Source: an uncultured Methylobacteriaceae bacterium
Lineage (GTDB): Bacteria; Pseudomonadota; Alphaproteobacteria; Rhizobiales; Beijerinckiaceae
Length of the DNA: 9,258 nt
NCBI GenBank assembly: GCA_937872715.1
Contig: CALMTJ010000096.1
Span: 1 to 9,258 of the forward strand
Direction: 5' to 3'
Below, piece after piece: positions 1-5,443 of the stretch (positions are counted from its first letter, which is position 1; each line of letters opens with the position of its first letter). Both the position numbers and the translations under genes were made by a program. The notes below the pieces were generated by a model, which ran no database searches, was not told the origin of the DNA, and saw nothing but the letters and a program-made list of their open reading frames with translations.

Positions 1-669
1 CGTGATGTAGAAGCCCATCGACTGCAGCCCGAAGAACAGCGTCACCTGCCAGGCCAGACGATCGCGCCATAGCCAGCCGTAGCCTGGCGGGTCGCGCCCG
101 TTCCGCGTGCCTCCGCGCCAGGCCCGCGGCAGCCAAAGGAGCGTCGCGAGCCCTGTCGGGACCGCCCAGCTCGCCAGCGCCGCCGTCCAGGAGCCGCCGA
201 GAGCCCGCTGAACGGGAACGGTCGCGCCGGCCGCGAGCGCGGCGCCGGAGGTCATGAACATGTACGGGAGGCCGGTCATCAGCGCCGCATGTCGCGGGAA
301 GTCGCGCTTCACGAGGCGCGGCATGATCACGTTCAGGGCGGCGATCGCGGCGCCGGCGCCGAGGGAGCCGGCGAGGAGCGCCGGATAGGCCTCGACGCCC
401 CGCACGGCCGTCGCGGCCGCGAGCGTCAGGAGGAGAAGCCCGACCAGGCGCTCGAGGCCCAGGAGCCGGATGAGCCGGGGGGTGAGCGGGGCGAAGAGGC
501 CGAGGCAGAAGACCGGGAGCGTGGTCAGGAGGCCGCCCTCGATCGGCGACAGGCGGAGCGTCGCCATGACGTCCGGCAGCACGGCCGACAGGCTGGTGAA
601 GACGAGCCGGAGCGAGAAGGCCGCAAGGAGGAGGCCGGCCGCCAGCAGCGCCTGCCCGGGCCGCGTCAA
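1..669 (-). CDS. CynX/NimT-type MFS transporter, N-terminal part (runs off the window)
   Basis: This is a 12-TM major facilitator family transporter, cut at the window edge after 223 codons with no stop. Hydrophobic segments alternate with short basic loops; the first begins a few residues from the N-terminus (ALLAAGLLLAAFSLRLVFTS). Family-like stretches are GLLTTLPVFCLGLFAPLTPR near residues 52-71, ALVKRDFP-like text (PRLVKRDFP, about 115-123) and LAWQVTLFFGLQS (about 205-217). These resemble the cyanate/nitroimidazole CynX/NimT/YeaN branch, but the substrate cannot be read from sequence. The only sensible start is TTG (669-667), overlapping the csaA stop as TTGA; the next in-frame ATG falls past the first membrane segment. 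The gene is therefore probably translationally coupled to csaA. Family assignment is firm; start and substrate are not. Confidence 0.85.
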   Translation of the reverse strand, partial: MTRPGQALLAAGLLLAAFSLRLVFTSLSAVLPDVMATLRLSPIEGGLLTTLPVFCLGLFAPLTPRLIRLLGLERLVGLLLLTLAAATAVRGVEAYPALLAGSLGAGAAIAALNVIMPRLVKRDFPRHAALMTGLPYMFMTSGAALAAGATVPVQRALGGSWTAALASWAVPTGLATLLWLPRAWRGGTRNGRDPPGYGWLWRDRLAWQVTLFFGLQSMGFYIT

Positions 670-1022
670 AACAGCCGGCCGCCGAGCGGCACCGCGCGGT
701 CGGGCGCCACGAGAACCACGGCGCCGTCCGGGTCGGGCACGCCGAGCGTCAGCACCTCCGAGATCGTCGGGCCTATCTGCCTCGGCGGGAAGTTCACGAC
801 GCAGAGGACGAGACGGCCGACGAGCTCCTCCGGCCGGTAGTGTCGGGTGATCTGGGCCGAGGACCGCTTGGTGCCGATCTCCGGGCCGAGATCGATCGCG
901 AGCTTGATCGCGGGCTTGCGGGCCTCCGGGAACGGCTCGGCGGAGACGATCCGGCCGACCCGGATGTCGAGCTTCAGGAAATCGGCGAACGCGACGGTCG
1001 GGGCGGCCCCTTCGGCAGGCAT
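666..1022 (-). CDS. csaA: CsaA-type tRNA-binding protein / chaperone
   Basis: This 118-residue protein is a full-length stand-alone OB-fold tRNA-binding domain of the CsaA/YgjH type. Nearly the whole chain matches the family: DFLKLDIRVGRI (about 14-25), FPEARKPAIKL (31-41), SSAQITRHY (54-62), NFPPRQIGP (77-85) and the closing VPLGGRLF. CsaA proteins are cytoplasmic homodimers that bind the tRNA elbow; Bacillus CsaA has also been described as a chaperone with SecA-linked activity. The cellular role in Alphaproteobacteria is not settled. The ATG start lies 7 nt after the stop of the TetR/COQ9-like gene with no strong Shine-Dalgarno sequence, so translation is probably coupled. The stop codon overlaps the TTG start of the downstream transporter. 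Length and motifs are normal for the family. Confidence 0.93.
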   Translation of the reverse strand: MPAEGAAPTVAFADFLKLDIRVGRIVSAEPFPEARKPAIKLAIDLGPEIGTKRSSAQITRHYRPEELVGRLVLCVVNFPPRQIGPTISEVLTLGVPDPDGAVVLVAPDRAVPLGGRLF

Positions 1023-1029
1023 CGGGTCG

Positions 1030-1782
1030 TCAGATCGCGGCGGCCGGATCGGCCGTCTCGCCGTCGTCTTCGGCCGAGCGCCGCCGATCTCCGCGCCGCA
1101 GGCGGGCGCCCCCGTCGATCACGGCCTGTCCCAGGGCCCGCAGCGGTGCCGTCAGGCGCCGCACGTCGTCCGCCCGCTCCAGCACGCGCTCCGCCCGGGT
1201 GAGCTCCCGGTCGAGCTTCGCCATGGTCTTCGCCTGGGCCGAATCCTCGTCGTCGAACCAGGTCTCCATGACGTTTGCGAGCGTCAGCACGGCGCCCTGC
1301 AGCTTGACGAAGCCGAGCGACCCCTCCGTCGGCACGCCCGCGGCCGCCAGCATGTAGCGCATCGAGTTCAGCGCCGAGCGGTTCAGCGCCGCGAGCGACA
1401 TCGGCTCCGTGCGCAGCGCCCAGCCGACGCGCTTCAGCGCCCGGCGGTAGGGCGCCATCGCGTCCAGGCGCCGCATCAGCACGTCGAAGACGCGCTCCCG
1501 TGCCGGCTCGCCCGCGAGATCGGCGCTCGTGCCCTCGATCACCTGCTTGTCGATCATGCGGGTGAAGCCGTCCAGGATCGCGCCCTTCGACGGGAACAGG
1601 TCGCGCATCTGCGACAGGGATAGGCCGGCCTCGCGCGCCACGTCGGCGATCTCGATGTCGCTCCAGGGCTGCTCGGCCGCGAGCCGCATCAGCGCCTCGA
1701 CGGCCGCCTCGCGCGGCGGCCTGGCCGGGATCGCCCCGGCCGGATCGCTTTCGCCGGAGGGCATGATGAAGGGGTCGGACAT
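1030..1782 (-). CDS. TetR-family regulator with a COQ9-like C-terminal half
   Basis: This 250-residue, mostly helical protein has a TetR-type N-terminal helix-turn-helix at about residues 24-80: IADVAREAGLSLSQMRDLFPSKGAIL has the helix-turn-helix spacing and the F-PSK-L pattern typical of TetR proteins. The C-terminal part (about 112-203, with GWALRTEP, GFVKLQGAVL and ETWFDDEDS) reads more like the COQ9/'rpsU-divergent' family, which shares the TetR fold but acts in ubiquinone synthesis by binding lipid. The tail after residue 228 is charged and low in complexity. Start is ATG with GGGAG 7 nt upstream. It lies between proC and csaA in one apparent operon. It could be a DNA-binding repressor of the csaA-transporter genes or a COQ9-like lipid binder; I favour the TetR call because the recognition helix looks intact. 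Confidence 0.75.
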   Translation of the reverse strand: MSDPFIMPSGESDPAGAIPARPPREAAVEALMRLAAEQPWSDIEIADVAREAGLSLSQMRDLFPSKGAILDGFTRMIDKQVIEGTSADLAGEPARERVFDVLMRRLDAMAPYRRALKRVGWALRTEPMSLAALNRSALNSMRYMLAAAGVPTEGSLGFVKLQGAVLTLANVMETWFDDEDSAQAKTMAKLDRELTRAERVLERADDVRRLTAPLRALGQAVIDGGARLRRGDRRRSAEDDGETADPAAAI

Positions 1783-1813
1783 CGCGGGTCTCCCGTCTCG
1801 TCGCCGAGCCTGT

Positions 1814-1854
1814 AACGCCTTTCGGCGTTCGCGCGAAGCCGGCGGCCCGCCGGC
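1814..1854 (-). promoter_or_regulatory. Cluster of three inverted repeats between proC and the TetR/COQ9-like gene
   Basis: The 72-bp gap holds, in minus-strand order, an 8+1+8 inverted repeat built on GCCGGCGG (1838-1854) directly after the proC stop, a perfect 10-bp palindrome TTCGCGCGAA (1828-1837), and a 6-bp hairpin AACGCC-GAAA-GGCGTT (1814-1829) closed by a GNRA-type GAAA tetraloop. The last two overlap by two bases. No U-run follows, so this is not a standard intrinsic terminator. It may be an RNA processing or stability element, or the operator for the adjacent TetR-like regulator. A GGGAG ribosome binding site follows closely. Confidence 0.45.
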
Positions 1855-2679
1855 TCAGCCGGACAGCTCGGCGGCGCGTCGCTTGGCCGCCGCCACGGCC
1901 TGCTCCAGGAGGCGCGTCATGCCGCCCTCCCCCATGAGGATGGCGAACGCCGCGGCCGTGGTGCCGCCGGGCGAGGTGACGTTCTCCCGCAGCGTCCCGG
2001 CCGGCAGGTCGCTGCGGTCCAGGAGCTCGCCAGCCCCGACCACGGTTGCGCGCGCGAGGCGGCCCGCGAGGCCGGCCTCGAGGCCGGCGGCGCGACCAGC
2101 CTCCGCGAGCGCCTCCACGAGGTGGAACACGTAGGCGGGCCCGGAGCCGGACACGGCCGTGACCGCGTCGATCAGGCCTTCGTCCGCCACCCACTCGACG
2201 ATGCCGACGGCGGACAGGAGCCCGGACGCGACGGCCCGCTGCCGGGCCGTGACCGCCCGCTCCGCGAAGGCGCCCGTCGCGCCCCGCCCGATGGAGGCCG
2301 GAAGGTTCGGGATCGTCCGGACAACGGCTCCGACCTCCGGGAAGGCGGCCTTCAGGTCGGCCACGGTCTTGCCGGCCAGGATGGAGACGAGCGCGGTGTC
2401 CGGGCCGGCCGCCCACCGGAGTCCGGGAGCCGCGTCCCGCAGGCCCTGGGGCTTGATCCCGAGGACGAAGACCTCGGGAGCGGCGCCGCCCGGGGGGTTG
2501 AGCGCGAAGCCATGCGACGACGCGAGCCGCGACAGCGCCTCCGTCGGGCAGGGATCGACGACGGTGAGGCGCGGCGGCGGAAGCCCGGCCGCGAGCCACC
2601 CTTCGAGCATGGCGCCACCCATCTTGCCGGCGCCGGCGAGGACGAGCGAAGCGGGAAGGTCGGCGGAGAGTTCGGTCAT
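1855..2679 (-). CDS. proC: Pyrroline-5-carboxylate reductase
   Basis: This enzyme carries out the last step of proline synthesis, reducing 1-pyrroline-5-carboxylate to L-proline with NAD(P)H in the cytoplasm. With the chosen start it has 274 residues, normal for the family. The N-terminal Rossmann glycine motif GAGKMGG is at 16-22, the nucleotide-domain strand FVLGIKPQ at 71-78 and PNLPASIGRG at 124-133. The C-terminal dimerisation and active-site region has DAVTAVSGSGPAYVF (171-185) and the ProC signature TSPGGTTAAAFAILMGEGG (235-253). I chose the ATG at 2679 because it places the Rossmann strand close to the N-terminus and has GGAG just upstream. An in-frame TTG-ATG pair at 2715-2710 would add 11-12 residues and lie closer to ybjN. 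The gene follows the YbjN gene closely and is probably co-transcribed with it. Confidence 0.95.
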   Translation of the reverse strand: MTELSADLPASLVLAGAGKMGGAMLEGWLAAGLPPPRLTVVDPCPTEALSRLASSHGFALNPPGGAAPEVFVLGIKPQGLRDAAPGLRWAAGPDTALVSILAGKTVADLKAAFPEVGAVVRTIPNLPASIGRGATGAFAERAVTARQRAVASGLLSAVGIVEWVADEGLIDAVTAVSGSGPAYVFHLVEALAEAGRAAGLEAGLAGRLARATVVGAGELLDRSDLPAGTLRENVTSPGGTTAAAFAILMGEGGMTRLLEQAVAAAKRRAAELSG

Positions 2680-2731
2680 GGCGCTCCGGTTCGCATCCGG
2701 AGCGCCGCCCATCAAGCCGGAAGCGCCGCCG

Positions 2732-3232
2732 TCAGGCCTCGCCTTCCGTCACGAAGAGCACGCCCTCGATCGCCTCGCGGGCGGTCTTCCCGGCCCAGAG
2801 CACGAATTGGAACGCCTGGTAATAGCGCTCGCAGGCGTCCACGGCCGCCTTGAGCAGGATCTCGCATTGGCCATGCGTCGGCTCGGCGCCGCCCGCGAGG
2901 AGGAGCGCGTGCCGGAACATCACCACGTTCTCGGAGGTCCAGAGGTCGAAATGGCCGACCCAGAGCTGCTCGTTGGCGAAGGAGATGAGCTGCAGAACCT
3001 CGCCCCGGCGACGGTCGGGCACCTTGAGGTCGAACGCGCAGGCGACGTGCAGCGCCTCGACGTTCTCGATCCAGGTATAGGCCACATGGTACTCGGCCCA
3101 GCGGCCGGAGACGGAGACCGACATCTCGTCGTTCTCCGCCCGGTCGAAGCTCCATTCCCGCATCGCGGCGAGCCGCTCGACCACGTCGAGCGGGTGTTCG
3201 GAACGGGTGGCGTCGAAGAGAAGCTCGGGCAT
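2732..3232 (-). CDS. YbjN domain-containing protein
   Basis: This 166-residue protein matches the YbjN family (class I chaperone-like alpha/beta fold) common in Alphaproteobacteria. It has no signal peptide or membrane segment. The N-terminal helix HPLDVVERLAAMREWSFDR (about 13-31) leads into the YbjN core with WAEYHVAYTWIENVEALHVA (45-64), RRRGEVLQLISFANEQLWVG (74-93) and FDLWTSENVVMFRHALLL (95-112). E. coli YbjN affects motility, stress response and fimbriation; the function of alphaproteobacterial homologues is not established. I chose the ATG at 3232, which has GGAT 5 nt upstream; a GTG at 3295 in the same frame would add 21 basic, non-family residues. It is the first gene of the second unit, behind the promoter at 3352-3381, and precedes proC by about 20-50 nt. 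Confidence 0.88.
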   Translation of the reverse strand: MPELLFDATRSEHPLDVVERLAAMREWSFDRAENDEMSVSVSGRWAEYHVAYTWIENVEALHVACAFDLKVPDRRRGEVLQLISFANEQLWVGHFDLWTSENVVMFRHALLLAGGAEPTHGQCEILLKAAVDACERYYQAFQFVLWAGKTAREAIEGVLFVTEGEA

Positions 3233-3335
3233 GTTGATCCGACGAGAGATGGCTGCCACGTCACGACGCGACCGGCGTGGACGGACATCGCGCACGCGAC
3301 ATTGCTCGGCGGCGCGAGAGCTGCCAGCAGCCCGC

Positions 3336-3340
3336 GAATC
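3336..3340. promoter_or_regulatory. GANTC (CcrM-type) site in the ybjN leader
   Basis: GAATC lies a few bases downstream of the likely transcription start and 26-30 bp from a second GANTC in the promoter spacer. By my hand count only 12 GANTC sites occur in the whole window, and two of them fall in this 234-bp gap. GANTC is the recognition sequence of the cell-cycle methyltransferase CcrM of Alphaproteobacteria; methylation here is an inference. Confidence 0.5.
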
Positions 3341-3351
3341 ACCTTCCCTCG

Positions 3352-3381
3352 ACTATATCCCGCGGGACTCTTCCGGTTCAA
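3352..3381 (-). promoter_or_regulatory. Sigma70-type promoter for the ybjN-proC unit, with GANTC and a palindrome in the spacer
   Basis: On the minus strand TTGAAC (3381-3376) and TATAGT (3357-3352) are separated by 18 bp. The -10 matches TATAAT at 5 of 6 positions and the -35 matches TTGACA at 4 of 6. Transcription should start near 3345, leaving a leader of roughly 110 nt before the ybjN ATG. The spacer contains GACTC (3366-3370), a GANTC site 8 bp upstream of the -10, and the perfect palindrome TCCCGCGGGA (3358-3367). In Caulobacter, GcrA activates sigma70 promoters that carry a methylated GANTC between -35 and -10, so this layout fits that class. Confidence 0.6.
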
Positions 3382-3390
3382 AGCGGGGTC

Positions 3391-3423
3391 GAGCCCGTCC
3401 ACAGACCTGTGGCGGGACGGCTC
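3391..3423 (-). other. Imperfect stem-loop downstream of trmB
   Basis: The inner perfect inverted repeat CCACAG-AC-CTGTGG (3399-3412) is nested in outer arms GAGCCCGT (3391-3398) and ACGGCTC (3417-3423), with one bulged C and a 4-nt bulge. It sits between the first post-trmB hairpin and the ybjN promoter. No U-run follows on the minus strand. It could contribute to 3'-end formation of the metK-trmB transcript or be a protein-binding site next to the -35 region. Confidence 0.4.
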
Positions 3424-3438
3424 GCCGTCACTCGCTTC

Positions 3439-3461
3439 CGGGACGCCCAGCTGGCGTCCCG
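3439..3461 (-). terminator. Stem-loop just after trmB, possible terminator without U-tract
   Basis: A perfect 9-bp stem (arms 3439-3447 and 3453-3461, CGGGACGCC paired with GGCGTCCCG) and a 5-nt loop begin 5 nt after the trmB stop codon region. The position suits a 3'-end element of the metK-trmB transcript, but no T-run follows on the minus strand. Termination may be Rho-dependent, or the stem may only protect the 3' end. Confidence 0.45.
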
Positions 3462-3466
3462 AGCCG

Positions 3467-4150
3467 TCACGCCCGGACGAAGGTGAGATAGGCCGAGCCG
3501 CGGCCCTCGCGCCTGGCCTTCGCCTCGTACCGGGTCGGGACCCAGTCGGGCCATGAGTCCCGCCAATCCGCGGCGCCGGCCGGAGCCCATCGCAGAATGT
3601 CCGACCGCGCGACCCTGACGAGCGCCCAGCCGGCGTAATCGTCGATATCGGTCGCGAAGCGCAGCTCGCCGCCGGGACGCAGGACGCGACCCATCTCGGC
3701 GAGGCTCCCGTCGTCGAGGAAGCGCCGCTTGCGCTGCCGCCGCTTGGGCCAGGGATCGGGATAAAGGAGATGGATGCGGTCCAGCGACCCGTCCGGGAGG
3801 GCGGGCAGGAGGAGCCCGGCATCGTCGTCCCAGACCCGGATGTTCCGGAGCCCGTCGGCCTCGACCGCCGCCAGGAGCTTGACGAGGCCGTTCACGAAGG
3901 GCTCGACGCCGATGAAGCCGACATCCGGGTTGCGGCGCGCCTGCTCGGCCAGATGCTCGCCGCCCCCGAAGCCGATCTCGAGCCGGATCGCCGACAGGCC
4001 GGCCGGGAACGCCTCCCGGAGCGGCGCGGGGCCGGAAGGGAGCCGCAGGCCGGGCAGCATCCGGCCCAGGCGGCCGGCCTGTCCGGGCCGGAGCTGCTTC
4101 CCCTTGCGGCGGCCGTAGAACGAGCCGGGCCCGTCCGGCCCGTCCGGCAC
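3467..4150 (-). CDS. trmB: tRNA (guanine-N7-)-methyltransferase
   Basis: TrmB methylates N7 of G46 in the tRNA variable loop, using SAM. The 227-residue product has all the family landmarks: FYGRRKGKQLRPGQ at 11-24, the SAM-binding strand and glycine loop LEIGFGGGEHL at 57-67, the acidic GVEPF at 81-85, the signature HLLYPDPWPKRRQRKRRF at 127-144, and the C-terminal substrate loop with TRYEAKARREGR at 206-217. The only usable start is GTG at 4150: the next ATG (codon 31) would remove the conserved basic N-terminus, and no ATG, GTG or TTG lies close upstream in frame. The start is 5 nt after the metK stop, so the gene for a SAM consumer is coupled to the gene for SAM supply. The first codons contain a 9-bp tandem repeat giving PDGPDGP. 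The usual alphaproteobacterial downstream neighbour rimP is not here. Confidence 0.94.
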   Translation of the reverse strand: MPDGPDGPGSFYGRRKGKQLRPGQAGRLGRMLPGLRLPSGPAPLREAFPAGLSAIRLEIGFGGGEHLAEQARRNPDVGFIGVEPFVNGLVKLLAAVEADGLRNIRVWDDDAGLLLPALPDGSLDRIHLLYPDPWPKRRQRKRRFLDDGSLAEMGRVLRPGGELRFATDIDDYAGWALVRVARSDILRWAPAGAADWRDSWPDWVPTRYEAKARREGRGSAYLTFVRA

Positions 4151-4155
4151 CCCGC

Positions 4156-5355
4156 TCAGGACAGGGCGGACCGGAGCTGGTCGGCGAGGTCCGTCTTCTC
4201 CCAGGAGAAGCCGCCCTCCTCGTCCGGAACGCGGCCGAAATGGCCGTAGGCGGACGTGCGGGCGTAGATCGGCTTGTTCAGGTCGAGATGGCTCCGGATG
4301 CCCCGGGGCGACAGGTCCATCACCTCCATCAGGGCGGCTTCGAGCTTGTCGGCGTCCACCTGGCCGCCGCCATGCAGGTCGGCATAGATGGAGAGCGGCT
4401 TCGCGACGCCGATCGCGTAGGAGAGCTGGATGGTGCAGCGATCGGCGAGCCCGGCCGCCACCACGTTCTTGGCGAGGTAGCGGGCCGCGTAGGCGGCCGA
4501 CCGGTCGACCTTGGTCGGGTCCTTGCCGGAGAAGGCGCCGCCGCCATGGGGCGCCGCCCCGCCATAGGTGTCCACGATGATCTTGCGTCCGGTGAGGCCG
4601 CAATCGCCGTCCGGCCCGCCGATCACGAACTTGCCGGTCGGGTTCACGTGCCAGATCGTCTCGCCGGAGATCCACCCGTCCGGCAGCGCCTTGCGGATGA
4701 ACGGCTCGACGATGGCCCGGACGTCTTCGGAGGACAGGGACGCGTCCAGATGCTGGGTGGAGAGCACGATCTGCGTCGCCGCGACCGGCTTGCCGCCCTC
4801 GTACCGGACGGTGACCTGGCTTTTGGCGTCCGGGCCGAGCACGGCCGCCGGACCCTGGCCCGATTTCCGGGCATCCGTCAGGTCCTTCAGCACCTTGTGG
4901 GAATAGTAGATCGGCGCCGGCATCAGCTCGGGCGTCTCCCGGCAGGCATAGCCGAACATGATCCCCTGGTCGCCCGCGCCCTCGTCCTTGTTGCCGGCGG
5001 AATCGACGCCCTGCGCGATGTCGGCCGACTGGCCGTGCAGGAGAACCTCGATGGCGGCGTTCTTCCAGTGGAAGCCGTCCTGCTCGTAGCCGATGTCCCG
5101 GATGGCCTCGCGGGCGACGGCGTCGATCAGCTCGGGCGTGACGCTCGCCGGCCCGCGATACTCGCCCGCGATGACGACGCGGTTCGTGGTGGCCAGCGTC
5201 TCGCAAGCCGCCCGGATGCTCCAGGGATCAAGCCCCTCCGACGCGCCGGCCCGGTAGAAGGCGTCCACCACCTCGTCCGAAATGCGATCGCAGACCTTGT
5301 CGGGGTGCCCTTCCGAGACGGATTCGCTGGTGAAGACATAATTGGCACGCGACAC
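4156..5355 (-). CDS. metK: S-adenosylmethionine synthetase (methionine adenosyltransferase)
   Basis: MetK makes S-adenosylmethionine from methionine and ATP as a cytoplasmic tetramer needing Mg2+ and K+. The chosen start gives 399 residues, close to the family norm. The start region reads (V/M)SRANYVFTSESVSEGHPDK, with the methionine/ATP-binding GHPDK at 16-20. The hexapeptide signature GAGDQGIMFGYA is at 126-137, and the P-loop-like GGGAFSGKDPTKVDRS at 271-286. I chose GTG at 5355 because other MetK proteins begin just there (M-A-R-A-N-Y type), and a run of G lies about 5 nt upstream. An ATG at 5415 would add 20 non-family residues and cover the palindrome-rich leader. The gene lies 88 nt after the XRE regulator and 5 nt before trmB. 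Only the start is uncertain. Confidence 0.96.
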   Translation of the reverse strand: MSRANYVFTSESVSEGHPDKVCDRISDEVVDAFYRAGASEGLDPWSIRAACETLATTNRVVIAGEYRGPASVTPELIDAVAREAIRDIGYEQDGFHWKNAAIEVLLHGQSADIAQGVDSAGNKDEGAGDQGIMFGYACRETPELMPAPIYYSHKVLKDLTDARKSGQGPAAVLGPDAKSQVTVRYEGGKPVAATQIVLSTQHLDASLSSEDVRAIVEPFIRKALPDGWISGETIWHVNPTGKFVIGGPDGDCGLTGRKIIVDTYGGAAPHGGGAFSGKDPTKVDRSAAYAARYLAKNVVAAGLADRCTIQLSYAIGVAKPLSIYADLHGGGQVDADKLEAALMEVMDLSPRGIRSHLDLNKPIYARTSAYGHFGRVPDEEGGFSWEKTDLADQLRSALS

Positions 5356-5381
5356 GTCAGACCCCCGTCGGCTCGGAAAGC

Positions 5382-5402
5382 GGCGCTTGTCGCATCCGCG
5401 CC
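5382..5402 (-). other. Small hairpin in the metK leader
   Basis: The minus-strand leader contains GGCGC (5402-5398), an 11-nt loop and GCGCC (5386-5382), a perfect 5-bp GC stem ending about 26 nt before the metK GTG. I do not recognise SAM-I, SAM-II, SAM/SAH or SAH riboswitch consensus around it, so it is only a possible leader structure. Confidence 0.3.
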
Positions 5403-5410
5403 AACAGTCG

Positions 5411-5439
5411 GTCAAGCGAACGCGTTCGTTTTGACGAAC
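5411..5439 (-). promoter_or_regulatory. Palindrome-rich element upstream of metK
   Basis: The perfect 12-bp palindrome CGAACGCGTTCG (5417-5428) is flanked by GTCAA on one side and TTGAC on the other, giving an almost symmetric 25-bp element (5411-5435, one base of asymmetry). Its right half also pairs with CGAAC (5435-5439) across TTTTGA, as GTTCG-N6-CGAAC. As DNA it looks like a dimer operator; as RNA the two pairings are mutually exclusive. It starts 4 nt after the XRE regulator's stop codon and about 56 nt before metK. The adjacent regulator is an obvious candidate binder, but nothing in the sequence proves it. Confidence 0.45.
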
Positions 5440-5443
5440 AGGT

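Noticed and set aside
974..2599. 541-codon minus-strand frame across proC and the TetR-like gene
   Set aside because: It is a shifted frame of two genes with clear family motifs; the translation is Arg/Gly-rich and shows no motif.
3391..3420. DnaA box / replication origin near CCACAG
   Set aside because: The match to TTATNCACA is weak, single and not in an AT-rich setting; the local signal is better explained as a stem-loop.
4151..5206. Upstream extension of the trmB frame through metK
   Set aside because: The frame is open by chance. TrmB homology begins at the GTG at 4150, and the upstream translation is the out-of-frame reading of metK.
5356..5443. SAM riboswitch ahead of metK
   Set aside because: The position is attractive, but I see no match to the SAM-I, SAM-II, SAM/SAH or SAH consensus that I know, only short inverted repeats. 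A covariance-model search would settle it.
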